64,000 bases of DNA. Source: Opeltia flavorubescens (taxonomy: Eukaryota; Ascomycota; Lecanoromycetes; Teloschistales; Teloschistaceae). Below are positions 11,735 to 23,762 of the stretch, in pieces. The stretch's first letter is position 1, and every line of letters begins with the position of its first letter. A model generated the notes under the pieces. The model saw nothing but the letters and a program-made list of their open reading frames with translations. It did not search any database and was not told where the DNA came from. The position numbers were made by a program, and so were the translations under genes. The DNA is taken from positions 1,240,001-1,304,000 of the forward strand of contig KE546975.1 in assembly GCA_000442125.1 (NCBI GenBank), read 5' to 3'.

Positions 11735-12360
11735 ATGCTCCCCCGACCCTTCGCTGTAGCAAGACCGCTATCACAACTCCTCCGAGCTCAAAGACACGGA
11801 GCTCAAAGATATGCCCCCACCATCACACAAATCCGAAATATCACACAAGCCGACATCGACGACCCCGACATGGTCAGTACATCCAATCCAGCAGCCACCA
11901 ATTGAACCTCAAAAATCTTCCACTAACACACACGCACCCACAGAACGGCGGCTACATCCAACCCCCACCCCAAAAGCGTCAATTCCGCGACCCCTACGGC
12001 GACTGGTGGGACAAGCAAGAGCGTCGAAACTTCGGGGAACCCGTGCACGAAGACCACGACATCCTCGGCATGATGTCCCTGCACGAATACACGCACTTCA
12101 CCCCGCGGCGGGCGTTTTTCCTCCTGGGGTGTTTCGTGACAAGTTTCCTGGGTTTGGCGGGTGTGGTTAGCTTGAATTATCCGGATCGGCCGTCGGCGCA
12201 GAGGACGTTTGAGGGGGGGCTGGATCGGGAGTTGGGCGGGGTGGGGGCTGTTGTTGTGAGTTGACTTCTTAGCTTTTTTTCTCTCACTGGGATTCTTTGG
12301 GTGGTGATGAAGTTGATACTAATCTAAGCTTTTATGCAGGCTCCGAGTCATGAGGGGTAG
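11735..12360 (+). CDS. NADH:ubiquinone oxidoreductase accessory subunit, NDUFB8-like (20.1 kDa type)
   Basis: Exons are 11735-11872, 11944-12255 and 12340-12360; the last holds only six codons plus the stop. Both introns fall in phase 0, and the second has a tactaat-type branch site at about 12316. The product is 156 aa. The N-terminus is Arg/Gln/Ala-rich with no acidic residues, as in a mitochondrial targeting peptide (MLPRPFAVARPLSQLLRAQR). It is followed by RDPYGDWWDKQERRNFGEP and HEDHDILG, the signature of the fungal complex I subunit related to mammalian NDUFB8. One hydrophobic helix (FFLLGCFVTSFLGLAGVV, about residues 110-127) would cross the inner membrane, and the tail has GGLDRELGG. 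It is an accessory subunit of the membrane arm and not catalytic. Confidence 0.9.
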
Positions 12361-12656
12361 TTTGCTACGTAGGGGAGAATAGCATGAATAGCAGGCGTAT
12401 GGAGTCAATGTCACAGTCGTACAGAAAATATGGAAAGCAAATTCCATTATGTGGTTATACTGGCTATTGCTGAAGCATCATTACCTGGATACTCCTTGAC
12501 TATGCCCTCGTTGTTAGACCAGCGCCCATGCTATGCTCGACGCCGGCAAATCCAGACACCTAAGCCGCACACTATCATTCAGAGACCGAAAGACTCCGCT
12601 CGCTCGCACGCCAAAAGCTCCGCACTCAAAGGACTCGTAAACTCATTACCTGGATA

Positions 12657-15600
12657 TCATCGCCTCGGAAGGTTCCCCATCATCCTACCCCCATTCGCCA
12701 GCAAACTCTGCCTCACAATCATCTCCGCCGCGGCGGCAGCCGCCAATCGTTCCTTCTGCCTACTCCTGTCCTTCAAATACCGTTCCGCCTCCGGCCTCAT
12801 CCTCAGAATTCGTAAAATCATATCATCATTAGGGTCCGCCTGGGCCTCCTTCCATTTCTCCTCTTTCGCCTTCTTCATAGTGCCCAGGTTGCGCGAAAGC
12901 ATGATGCTCTTCGATCGCCTCGTAGTCGTAAGTCCTACCAAACCAGCCGCGCCACCGAAAGCCGGAGAAGCCAATGACGCTGGCGCGGAGAGTCGGTTTC
13001 GCTGGGATTGCTGGCGAGCAGCGGTGGCGGAAGCCATTCGTTCCGATGTACGTATCAAAGCATCCGTTGGTTCGAAGTAGAAGAAATTGAGGGTGGTGAT
13101 GTCGAAATATTTTGGGGATCGTAAAACACCTAGGGGAACTCCGTTCGCTTCGCCGGTTTCTTCATCCACAGCGTGGAAAAAGTCGAAGAGGTATTGGAGC
13201 CATTTGAAGACAACGTCAAGCTCCTGCTGATTGAGCTGACGCTGCTGTGATGATTTGTCAGATAGTGGTGGGACCAACAGTGCCTCAATTGTGACTAGCA
13301 CTTCTTTCCACAGACGTGTCATTACCATGACCATTGCTGAACTGGTAAGTGTTTGGTTCATGATCGCAAAATTATCATCAAAGTAAGCAAACAATCGCTT
13401 CAGGGCATTCGCAATCTCGGCTTCGGTGGGTGCTTGTGTGGGTTGTTGCGGGCGATTTCTATTGAAATAGTTCGACACGGTCGACATGGTAATGCCTTTC
13501 GAAGTTAAACCCCTCAGGGTGCGACGAGATAGACAATGGTGGATGTATGCAGAGAGCTGATGCACTGGTCAACCATTATCCACGTCCAAAACTTCATCAA
13601 ACTTACCTTGTCGGTAATGCTCCTGGTCATGTCTCTTTCTGTTCTTTTTAGTGTTCTGAAAGCTTTACCGAAGTAGAATTGGATGTCGTCTCGCTCTCCT
13701 TCCATGCTTACACGAAGCAGGATTCGGCCCTGGCTATCAAGATCCAGCCAATACTCCCGTGGCATGAAATCACCGAAATGGGAAGGATCCAATTTCAAGG
13801 AGGCTCTTCCAACGCAATCGTGATCTCCCATTGCATCCCAGTCCCATACAGTGGCGATAATGTTGAGAGGGCCCTGGGTGGTAATGTCTACTGACTCGTC
13901 CCATCGAGGATTCAGGTTTCGATACACAATCCGAGTCTTGGCAAGCCGCTTCTGGTATTCGTCGCCGAGCACAACATATGGATCACTTGAGCCATTCATA
14001 TCACAGGCCTTGAGATCTTCAGCTTCCACGATCTTGATAGTGAAAACATAATTGGTGATCTTCTTCTGCCTTTGTGTAATGGGTGGTGCGTGGCTCTGAA
14101 TCACTGCAGCGCAAGCGTCCACATTTACCTCGTGCTCTAGCTTATCGAGCTGTTGAGCAGCAAAGTCGATATTGTTAAGCTTTACGAATGACTGCATCAT
14201 TTTATAAGCGATGACCAGCGATACGGTCTTCTTCTGACTGAGATCCTACCTCGGGAAAGAACTGAAACGGTTCGATCTTCTCTTTATTATTCCAAGTATC
14301 TTTAGCCAGTTGTAGCCATTTCTCCTGCTTGGTTTGTGATGCCGCAAGCTCCTGTTCAGGGCTAAGTCTGTCCATCTCCTTGGTGAATCGTTGTTCGACT
14401 ACTTCACAGTACCGGGTGATGCCTGTTCCTACAATCTTAGCAAGCGCGGTCATAAATTTTGCGTACTGAAGATCGTCATCCCAATTTAGTTGGACGACAC
14501 GATCAATGGATTGGTTGAATGAGGTAAATATATCCATCACAGACACACTATGGCGCTGCTCCTCCGTTGGGATCTGATGGGGATTGTCGGTCCTCACGCG
14601 GAAATGGTCTTGCTTAATGGCTTCGTCGACCCAACCCGTGACGGCCGTCTCGGTCATACGAATCCACCGCCATACAAAATCTGCAAGTGTTGCTTCGATC
14701 GAGAAGGGAAACGGGACACTGCTCATAAGTAATTAACAGTGTCGTTTTGCCATTTATCTTTAATCTTATTCACCTTGAAAGGACTTCGCCGTGGACACGA
14801 CGAATGTCAGTCAGCTCCCCGTACAGCAGAAACCCGTCCTCGATCGGCACCTCTTCGCCTTTTGCCTGCGCAAGCTCAAGGATCCGGGTGATTATATCTC
14901 GCGCATCTTCCGCGTAGAGGGGAAGGATTGTTTCGACCAGGGCGCTGTGAGGATTGACACTGGCCGACGTCAGAATAATGGTACCGACTTTGTTTGCGAA
15001 CCTACTTACCCCATAATTTCCGGATTCTTTTTGTATCGTTTCTCTATCTTCTTTGCCAAGGCGGTGACGGCCTTACCCAGCTCTGTCACATGGAAGAACT
15101 CCCAGCTTTGCTGATCTTGAGGTACGTGTTCTTCGAGGTAGGTCCTGTAAGTGGCATGCGCTTTTTGTTGCAAGCCTTCGAACAAAGCTCCAGCAAATGC
15201 ATCTAATTCTTCCGGAGATCTGAAGAAACTCGGGTCTTTGTAGATATGATGCTCAAGCACATACATAATCGGACCGATACTTGGGGGCTTAGGATCATAG
15301 CATTGCTGCATGGTGTTGTATAGATCTCGCATCAGGGCTTCATGTAGGGAAGAAAGAATCTGCTGGCATAGTACTATATCTGCCAATGGCCACCTTGTCC
15401 GATCGCATTCTAGTGGATTGAAAAAGCTTTGATTCTTTTTTGGTTCCAAAGGCTGGTCCTTGATGAAGTTGAAGAACGCGTCGAGTGTGTCGAGGGAAAT
15501 ATCCTGATCAATGAATTTTTCACGAACAGCGTCTAGGAGTAACAATATTCGAGATACTGGAGGAATCCGCCAGCGTAAGCCTAGCTCATTCAGTAACTCC

Positions 15601-16991
15601 ATCGATTGTTTAGATAGCAACTTCACTGCCGGAGTGTCAGTCGTTGCTTCGGATGGTTGCAGGCCTTTGTCATTCATATCATGTGTAAACGCCTCCGAAG
15701 CAATAAATCGATAATAAGCTCTTGAGTCTGGTGGGATGAATGTAAAGGCTATGTCATCACCATTGATGGCTTCGGGGCTTTGGCTCCCGGAATTCACTGT
15801 GGTCATATCGACCGGCTGTTCAATGACATAGGATGACCGCTCCTGGCGATCTGACATCCTCGCTAGTGCTTCTGTGTAAGTTGAATCTGCTGTATCCGGA
15901 CCACTCATTTGCCGATGAAATTGAGGAAGGGTGGATCCTGCAGTGCTTTTCGCGAGCTCTGGATTTGACTGAACGATAGCTAGCATCATCTGGGAGAGGT
16001 CGTGCGCTTCCCCCTTCCGCCAGATATCATAAGCTTCATCCAGGTCAAAGTCGTCGCTCCTCAAAGTCTTTCTTGAATCCAGATTGAGGTATGTCTGATA
16101 AGTTTTCAAATCCTGTAGAGCGGCTTTTTCGGTCCAAATGGGTTTGTATTTGTTGATATCGGATTGGACTTGGGTGTTGGTAAGACCAAATATTCTCGCG
16201 ACGACTTGGACAAGCGCCATGTCTTTCACCTCATAACTTAATGGGACAATCACCTCGACTGGTGCACTAGAAGAGGCTCCATTTCTGGTTGGTGTGCTTG
16301 ATAAATCCTGGTCATGTGCCAGAAGCTTGCTCTCCAAGGTGGCCAACCGCCCGGCCAATTCTGGTCGATCCCGAGTCCAATCATGGTCTTTAAGTACCAA
16401 GCTTATCAGACGGACAAACAAGGCCAGATGACGATCGGCCATAAGCTTCCACGAGTCATCCCCAGCCGTTTTGCCCTTTTGTAGCTCCTTGGTCGCATTA
16501 GAAAAAAAGATCAGAACTAGATCTTCCACCCTCCTGTCTTTCTCCATACGCTTCTTAAAGCTTTGTTCGGTGAAAGCGTTGAGGAAAGCGGCGAAGGTTC
16601 TTTTAATCGTGGCATCGTTGTATTCCGGCTTCCTCTCCCGGCCCATCAATACACCTGTCAAGCGTTTCTCAAGCTCTGACATGAAGCCATGAGGGAATCT
16701 TGTGCTTTTGCTATCACGAAGCAGGCTAAAGTCTTTCATCAGGTCATTGATAGAGGTCGAAGTGGATGACCGTTGTACAGGTAGCGGCGGCGGGGCAGCA
16801 TGTTGCAGTCGACGTGCTCGTGGCTGCAGGAGGTAGGTGAGATAGGCGACTCTGAGGGCGTAGAGGTAGGCATCATTATGATTTATGACTCGTTTTCGGG
16901 GACCAGATCCATCTCGTGAGGAGTGCCCATTGCTTTGCAAGCTATTAAATCGGCCGTTTATGCGTTTCGATTGGGTGGACGAGGTAGACAT
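12657..16991 (-). CDS. Munc13/UNC-13-like C2-domain protein (Ync13 type)
   Basis: Five exons were read: 16991-15010, 14959-14774, 14718-14250, 14191-13607 and 13556-12657, giving 1373 aa. All four introns are short GT..AG introns and all junctions stay in frame. A GTG precedes the ATG at 16991, which is taken as the start. The long N-terminal helical part corresponds to the MUN/MHD1 region. A C2 domain lies at about residues 927-1030 (NYVFTIKIVEAEDLKACD, DPYVVLGDE, WDWDAMGDHD), with several Asp in the loops that normally bind calcium. An MHD2-like helical part follows, then a basic, Ala-rich tail. In fission yeast the homologue Ync13 acts at the division site in exocytosis/endocytosis and septum integrity; a role in membrane traffic at growth sites is inferred here. 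Confidence 0.88.
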
Positions 16992-17739
16992 CACAGATGC
17001 ACTTTATATTCAAGAGGTAAGGGGCAAAGAAGCAGAGCGAACCTTGGAAGCCAGTTCCTCAGTCAAAATTAGATATGATTGCTCTCTCAGACTATCAGCT
17101 AGTACAGGAGAATATAAAGAATTGAATTGGCTCATTGACTTTTCGAGTAGCAAAACGATTGTGAACTTGCTGCTCCTATGTTTCAGACTCACCGTTAAGC
17201 CATGACGAGGATCATTGGACCTCTGGAACGCGGTTGTCGCTTAAACCTGTGACGTAGTTGGGAACCCATCTTTGGCGGCGTTTGAATAATTACGGTGCAT
17301 CTTCTTCCTAGGAGAGCAATTTGATCCTTGAAATATTACGACAGAGCCATAGCTATCTATCTAATTGTATTGAAAAAGAGCTACGTAACCTATCTAGTAG
17401 GTACAATCAAAGTCACCATCAGCCGGAGCATGGATATCATTGTCACGTGCCATCAATTTGCCTTTGACTTGGCTCGATGAGAGAATGGTATTTTGGTCTT
17501 TGTGAATATGCATTGATTCGTAAATTGGTCTGGATCTTCTGATTGTTATGACCGTCCTGCAGCAGTTCCCTGGTGCATTTCAATACTATGTATCTTCTCT
17601 GTTATTGCGGAACATCGAACTACTCTTTAAAATCTTCAAACAAGTCGCTCGAATGCACAATATAGCAAGATGCCATGCTGCTGCCCTTCTTGTTGCTATA
17701 GAAATTCCAGCAATTTTCTTTGGGTAGGTCCGTACCAAG
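16992..17739. other. Intergenic, no gene seen
   Basis: This 748-nt region holds the promoter of the Munc13-like gene at its low end and the 3' side of the small hypothetical gene at the other. Only short antisense-type open frames are present, with no domain-like peptide. No RNA gene or repeat is seen. Confidence 0.55.
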
Positions 17740-18162
17740 TTAGGGAATTCGCCAACTTTCACACTTATCTACAATATTCCGATGCTCCCTCGCCGTCTCC
17801 AGAACGGACATGACATACGGATCATCCACTCCCTTCTCAACAATTCTACAAAACTGTTCTTCCCCAGTCTTTTCCATAGTCTCATACAACTCTCTCGTTT
17901 TGAGTGGATCAAAAGGCTGTCGAAAGTGCATCCGCAAGATCCACGTGATCTGGTACATAGGGATATCGGTGGCATAGTAGCACAGTATGAGAAGCCAGTC
18001 CAGAGGTTCGCCGTAGTCGGGGACGGTGCGCGGGGAGAGGAGTGAGAACTTTAGATGAGGCATGAATTCAGTAAATTGTGGAGTGACTGTGGGTGATTGA
18101 TTTGGGCTCTTCAGGAGGAAATATGGGAGGGAGGCAATCGCATATGACAATGTTTCTTTCAT
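17740..18162 (-). CDS. Hypothetical protein, 140 aa
   Basis: This is a single open frame from an ATG at 18162. I do not recognise the family. The composition is protein-like: Leu/Tyr/Trp-rich with DYGEPLDWLLILCYYATDIP in the middle and an amphipathic, charged C-terminal half (KTRELYETMEKTGEEQFCRIVEKG). There is no signal peptide; the hydrophobic stretch near residues 52-65 is too short and polar to be a confident membrane helix. It sits alone between the Munc13-like gene and photolyase. It could also be the last exon of a longer gene, but I found no convincing upstream exon in the 300 nt before photolyase. Confidence 0.45.
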   Translation of the reverse strand: MKETLSYAIASLPYFLLKSPNQSPTVTPQFTEFMPHLKFSLLSPRTVPDYGEPLDWLLILCYYATDIPMYQITWILRMHFRQPFDPLKTRELYETMEKTGEEQFCRIVEKGVDDPYVMSVLETAREHRNIVDKCESWRIP

Positions 18163-18460
18163 TGCCTGAAACCTGGCGCTCCGTGACTCATGTACTAAGT
18201 CTTCGTACCGAGAGATGTGTCATGTCGACCTAAGGAAAGAGGAAGCCTAATTGGTAAGTCTCCCTAAGAGATTGAGAATCTGGGTTTCATACGTGTAATC
18301 CATCAGCTGGCTTCCTAAACATAATGTAGACAATGATATAAATGAAAATCAGCTATATTGGTAATAGCTTTCCGTCCTTGAACACTAGAGGTATTCATTC
18401 ATCGAAATATACCGGATATTCGTTTATACTCCTCGATATTGGTCCCTAAATTCACCCACA

Positions 18461-20224
18461 TCAAGCAGTATCTCTCTTCAACCCCTCCTTGTACCTCGCC
18501 AACGCCCTCTCCCTCGCTCCCTTATGCACCACACAGACTCTCGGATACCCCTTCCTCTTCGCCTCTCCCTCCGCCCCCCTCGCATAAGGATCATGAATCG
18601 CCTTCCCCTTCACCCCCTTCAACTCGGGGACCCACTTCCTGATATACTCGCCTTCAGCATCAAACCTCTCCCCCTGAAGATGGGGATTGAAAATCCTAAA
18701 ATAAGGCTGCGGATCCACGCCCGTGCTAGCGCTAAACCCCCAACCCCCATTATTCGACGCGAAATCCCCATCGATGAGATGCTCCATGAAATAACGCTCC
18801 CCACGGCGCCAATCGATGAGGAGGTCTTTCGCGAGGAAAGATGCGACGGCCATACGGGCTCGGTTATGCATGTAGCCCATGTGGTTTAGCTGGCGCATCG
18901 CAGCGTCGATGAACGGGTATCCTGTCTGCCCTTGACACCATTTCGAAAAAAGCTCGTCGTTGTAATCCCATTCGATGTTCGTGTATTCGGGTTTAAACGG
19001 CTTGTTCATGCAGACGTAAGGCCAGTGCACGAGAACATGTTTGTAGAAATCCCGCCATGCGACCTCTGAGATCCAGCCTTTGATGCCTTCATTGCCGCCG
19101 TCGAGTTTTGCAGTCGAGTTCGCGGCGCGGGCGCGGGAGATGGCTGTGCGGGCGCTGAGGGTTCCCGAGGCGAAGTGTACGCTTAGAATGGCGGTGCTGT
19201 TTGCGGCGGGGAAATTGCGGGTTTCTTTGTATTTGGGGGCCTTTTCTTGGAGGAACTTCGAGAGGCGGGAGTGTGCTTCGTGTTCGCCTGGGGGCCACAT
19301 ACTGGAGAAGCGGACTTTCTCTTCATCTGTGAGAGACTTGATCGAGGGAGCTGGAGGTATCGGAGTGGAGAAGATAGATGAGAATTCTTGGAGAGAAGAC
19401 GAAGGGTTCGAAGATGGAGCGTCGAAGAGGTCGAGTTGACGTGGATGCTGGTGGAGGTAGGATATCCAGGCGCGAAACCAGGGCGAATAGACTGCATACT
19501 GATTGCCACTCCCGCTGGTCAATTCTCCTGGCGCAACGACACAGGTATCATGGACAGCGTTAACGGCTATACCTTTCTTGATCCCCTCCTTCGTCATCGA
19601 TGCCTCTCTTCGCAGCTCGTCGACTTCATATTCGATGTTGCAGTATAGATGGCTAGCACCCCATTTTTCACACAGCTCAAATATTCGAGCAGGTATTGCC
19701 TTTCTTATTTCCACAGTTTCCACATACAACGGTATATTCAGCTTCGCCAGGTCTTCTTTCAACACTTCCAATGTTCTCAAGACAAAGTCCACTCGTACGG
19801 GGCTCGTTATATGAGCCTTGTAATCCTGCGGTGAGATGATGTGTAGGCAGATGAGAGGAACTCCATTGCTCTTCGCCAGCTTCGATGCCAGATACAGTGC
19901 TTTATTGTCGAAAGTTCGAAGATCACATTTGAACCAATGCACCACAGCATGATTAACATCGATGGAATCACGCTCATCCTCCGTTTCCTGTTGTGCTTTG
20001 TTCAACGTGTCCATTGGCCGTTCGATTTCATTGGCGTTATACTGCGCGCACCGCTCATTCGTCATTTCTGGTGGGTAAAATTGGCGATCGACAATACTAT
20101 ATTCTTCCTCCTTGCTGGAATCTTTGAAGCCAGCTTCTTCACCCTTCCTCCGCTTTTGAGGGGTCTCCTGGAGGGGACTCGCACTGCGTTTAGTGCCATT
20201 GAGAGTCATCTGCGACAAAGGCAT
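18461..20224 (-). CDS. phr1: Class I CPD DNA photolyase
   Basis: This is a single-exon gene of 587 aa with an ATG at 20224. The N-terminal 90 residues are charged, with a nuclear-localisation-like QKRRKGEE. The photolyase alpha/beta domain starts near residue 93 (VHWFKCDLRTFDNKAL), and the FAD-binding helical domain contains WREFYKH-like WRDFYKHVLVHWP, HNRARMAVASFLAKDLL and NNGGWGFSASTGVDPQPYFR. The last is the FAD/substrate signature of fungal CPD photolyases. The enzyme uses blue or near-UV light to split cyclobutane pyrimidine dimers with reduced FAD and a folate-type antenna. Length matches fungal homologues (about 550-620 aa). Such genes are often light-induced in fungi, but I could not identify a light element here. 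Confidence 0.93.
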   Translation of the reverse strand: MPLSQMTLNGTKRSASPLQETPQKRRKGEEAGFKDSSKEEEYSIVDRQFYPPEMTNERCAQYNANEIERPMDTLNKAQQETEDERDSIDVNHAVVHWFKCDLRTFDNKALYLASKLAKSNGVPLICLHIISPQDYKAHITSPVRVDFVLRTLEVLKEDLAKLNIPLYVETVEIRKAIPARIFELCEKWGASHLYCNIEYEVDELRREASMTKEGIKKGIAVNAVHDTCVVAPGELTSGSGNQYAVYSPWFRAWISYLHQHPRQLDLFDAPSSNPSSSLQEFSSIFSTPIPPAPSIKSLTDEEKVRFSSMWPPGEHEAHSRLSKFLQEKAPKYKETRNFPAANSTAILSVHFASGTLSARTAISRARAANSTAKLDGGNEGIKGWISEVAWRDFYKHVLVHWPYVCMNKPFKPEYTNIEWDYNDELFSKWCQGQTGYPFIDAAMRQLNHMGYMHNRARMAVASFLAKDLLIDWRRGERYFMEHLIDGDFASNNGGWGFSASTGVDPQPYFRIFNPHLQGERFDAEGEYIRKWVPELKGVKGKAIHDPYARGAEGEAKRKGYPRVCVVHKGARERALARYKEGLKRDTA

Positions 20225-20828
20225 TTCGTGATAAATAGATCAATTACGGGCTCAGAAGAGCGAATGACGTCTCAATAGGCAGAAGTATAAGACCAACGCT
20301 CAGATTACAGTAGAAGATTCACAAACAAAGGACAACCAACAGACACAATGGGTAAGGGAATCTGTTTGCCACCACGCGAACGTCAAAGCGCAGTCAGGAT
20401 CGGAGCTTGGATCTCAGATCGACGGACTGCAACCGTTTCGAGCTAGCGGGATCTTGCTCCACATGGTGGCGATAAGCGAGAGATTAGCTTGCATGAAGTC
20501 CATGTGCCAAATTTGTGAGTGGCTACATTTACAACGGTAGCTCCTTACAACCCGCGATGTATGGGCTTCCTAATATCAATTGATAGATTACTATATACTT
20601 TGAAAGCTTTTAAGTGATGTATTCACAAGACTAACCGAGACGCATCACGACGCGCAGTCATTCCTCTTCGTAATTCCATTCCATCGTAATTCCCCAACGC
20701 CAATCTTCCGATCTAAATGTTCTAGAACGAAAACCGAGACGATCCTTTAACGGGGTCATAGCTCGTCTAACGCCCGCTATGGTTGTTAAACAAGTTGACC
20801 ATGCAGCGCCGCCATGATCAAATCCATA
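20225..20828. other. Intergenic, photolyase promoter side
   Basis: About 600 nt lie between the photolyase start and the stop of the ABC transporter gene. An ATGGGTAAGG string at 20348-20357, in a Kozak-like ACACAATGG context, looks superficially like an elongation-factor or ribosomal-protein first exon. No downstream exon follows, and I do not call a gene. Confidence 0.5.
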
Positions 20829-23762
20829 CTACGGGTGGCCATGGGGCATGTCATGGTGGTCCTGGGTATTTCCACTTCCACTTCCACGTGCTGCACCGCG
20901 CCTCTCTCCTTGGGAAGTATTGTTCCGCTCATCTTCACTTTGACTCGTACTCTCATCTCCCCGGATTTCCTTGCGTAACTGCTCGGCTCGATCAGAATGG
21001 AATTTTGCTTCTTCTGCCGCCTTTTGTGCTCTAATTTGTTTTCGCCACATGCTGGCATATCTCCCTTTGAGAGCCAGTAACTCTTCATGAGTACCGCTTT
21101 CAGCGACTCGCCCTGCGTGTAGTACCAGGATTTGGTCCGCCGTCGTTATCGTTGAAAGTCGGTGCGCAATTACAAGCGTAGTTCGACCCTGGGATAGCTT
21201 CTCAAGTGCCGTCTGGATATGCTGTTCTGTCTCGCTATCAAGAGCTGCTGTGGCCTCGTCAAGAAGTATGATCCGAGGATTCTTAATGATCGTTCTGGCA
21301 ATGGCAACGCGTTGCTTTTCTCCTCCCGACAATTTAAGGCCGCGTTCGCCAACGCGCGCGTCATATCCATCGGGAAACCCCATTATCTTCTCATGGATGC
21401 TAGCAGCACGGCAAGCTGCAAACACTTCTTCATCGGTGGCGGTTGGATTCGCATATTTAAGGTTATACATTAAACTTTCATTGAACAGTACCGTGTCTTG
21501 AGGTACCACACCTATGTGTCGCCGTAGAGAATCAATCGTAATATTCTTGACGTCATGGCTGTCAATCTGAATGCTCCCACCGGTGAGGTTGTAGAAGCGG
21601 AATAAGAGACGGAAAACAGTGGACTTCCCACCCCCAGACTCCCCTACAAGAGCTGTGGTCGTTCCTGGGGCACAACAAAAATTAATGCCGTTTAGCGCAG
21701 GTTTGCGAGGATCATAGGCAAACTTGACATCGTTGAATCGAATCTCGCCCTGGCATGATGGAAGAGGTTGAGCGTCCAGTTCATCCACAACGGTTGGCTT
21801 CTCTTTAAAAAGTTCGAGCATGCGCTCGGAATTGATCATCGCCGATTGGATGGATCGATAAAATGTTCCGAAGAAATTTAGGGGCCCTTGGAGTTGAGCC
21901 ATGTATGTCAGCAGTGTAACAAATTTCCCAACCTTCTGTTGGCCTGTGGTGACTTGATATGCAGCGATAAAGCAAGTCACCATGAGTCCGAGTGTGAAGA
22001 CTAGATTTTGAGACACGTTCATGATGTTTAAAGATATCAAGACTTTGTACTCTGCTTTCTGGTAATCTTTGACTGCATTGCGGTACCGTTTGAACTCGTA
22101 ATCTTCGGCGTTAAAGTATTTGACCGTTTCATAAGACATCATCGAATCATTTCTGATATGGCTATTAGTCTCTACGCAAAAAAAGTTGTATATCGGATCA
22201 CTTACTTTACGGCGTCTTCTTGTCGACTAGAATTGACCATCTTACGCCTGATCTCCGCACGCCATTGAGCTAAGCGGATGGTAAGATATAAGTAGGCGAA
22301 CGTAACAATAGTCACGACTAGGGCATAGTAAGCATCAAAGACGATTAAGAAGTAGCCGATAGCAATCCCGAGATCCACCAGCATGGGTAGCACTTGGAAT
22401 GTGACCTGCTCGAGAAAGGTATTGATGGAGCTTCCCTTGCTCAGGGCGGAAAGAACTTCGCCGGTCTTCTTGCCGAGGTGGAAATCAAGGCTCAGGCCAT
22501 GGACGTGTTCGAAACTAGCAGTTGAAAGTTCTTGGTAGCTGTACTGTGATACTGGAACCCAAAGAGTAGATCGCAAAGCTCCAAGAAGACCATTGCCACC
22601 TTGCAGCAGCCTATATAGAATATAGATGCAGATCTCTCCCCAAGGGACACCAGGTCCTTCGCCCTCTTCGCCGGAAAGGATGTTCGTAATGTGACCTACT
22701 TGTATCGGTACCAAAAGATTCACGACACGTGTTGCCATGACAAGAAAGAAACAGATGATGACGGTAATCTGTAGTGAACGAGACTTGGCCGGCCAGAGGT
22801 ACGGGAAAAAAAGACTGTAACCACGAAGGTATTCCCACCAGGTTTTCGAGGGAACCTTGGTCGGTCTAACCCATCCGGCATCCTGGCTTTCATCATCATG
22901 GTGGCCTTGTACGGTGCCATTCTCTATAGCGTGACCGTTCAGCAGACTGGTTGTTTCTCCAGGGGTGCCGGCCTGCTTGCGGCTCGATCGACGTTGCTTC
23001 AATGCACGAAGCGTGATAAACAGGCAGTAAGAAAGGACAAGCCCCAATAAGAAGATGACTCGAAAGATATCGATCAGTATTTCAATTGCTTCCCAATTTG
23101 TCACTCCGTGCTCAAGTTGACCTCCATTTGGATTTCCCACTTTTGGTTCGTTGTGTTTCGTTGTGTACAAAGACAGAGAGGCGCCAAGAAGGACGAGCTC
23201 TAAGGCAAGAGCAACGATCCAGGTAGAGAAGTGTGCTGCTGTAGGAGAAGGTTTGGTATCGATCAAGGAAATGAGAAAAAGGGTGTAAACAAAGACAGAG
23301 GCAACGACGTAGATCTGATTTAAGGAGTCAGTCCTCTTAAAGCATTGTGTAGGAGCTAGACTGGCATACAGCAACAGCTTCTCCACACCACCAGTTGTTC
23401 TTTCGAGCCACTAGGGCATGTATTATGACAACGATGGCATTACCAACGAAGGTAGCAGCTGCTCCCGCAGATAGCCAATTGAATAAAAGCTTCCGGGCTG
23501 GGCTAAAGTCCAAGACATTCTTTTCCTTTGGTCTCTTCTTCGAAGATGGGAGGGGTTTTCCACCAGGACCAGTCTGTTCAAGGGGTTTGGTGGCAGTATC
23601 CGTGGAGGCGGTAGCGATGCTATGGACGGTGAAGGCGGTAAGGAAGAAGATTATTAAAATTATCGGAGAGCCGAAATGAAAGAAGTTTAGGATACGCTGA
23701 GCATTTTGGCTCGATACCTTTGGCTTCGAACCTAGGAGGAAGGGGAAAGACCACCAGGACAT
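20829..23762 (-). CDS. hmt1: Hmt1-type vacuolar ABC half-transporter (heavy-metal tolerance, ABCB6-like)
   Basis: Three exons (23762-23370, 23314-22206, 22152-20829) give 941 aa; the introns are 55 and 53 nt. The N-terminal third is a multi-helix TMD0-like region (for example IILIIFFLTAFTV and VVASVFVYTLFLISL), followed by the six-helix ABC core and one nucleotide-binding domain. Motifs are GESGGGKST (Walker A, 671-679), LSGGEKQRVA (775-784), IILLDEAT (Walker B, 795-802) and IAHRLST (H-loop His 831). The AVKNDSMMSYETVKYFNAE block is characteristic of the Hmt1/ABCB6/Atm branch, and the added N-terminal helices favour Hmt1 over mitochondrial Atm1. Fission yeast Hmt1 moves phytochelatin or metal-thiol complexes into the vacuole. 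The C-terminus ends in a His-rich string, DHHDMPHGHP. Confidence 0.9.

Noticed and set aside
12430-13080. 216-codon plus-strand frame
   Set aside because: It is antisense to the last exon of the Munc13-like gene, whose frame is strongly supported; a shadow frame.
20348-20390. ATGGGTAAGG string resembling the first exon of an elongation-factor or ribosomal-protein gene
   Set aside because: No downstream exon encoding such a protein follows before the ABC transporter gene.
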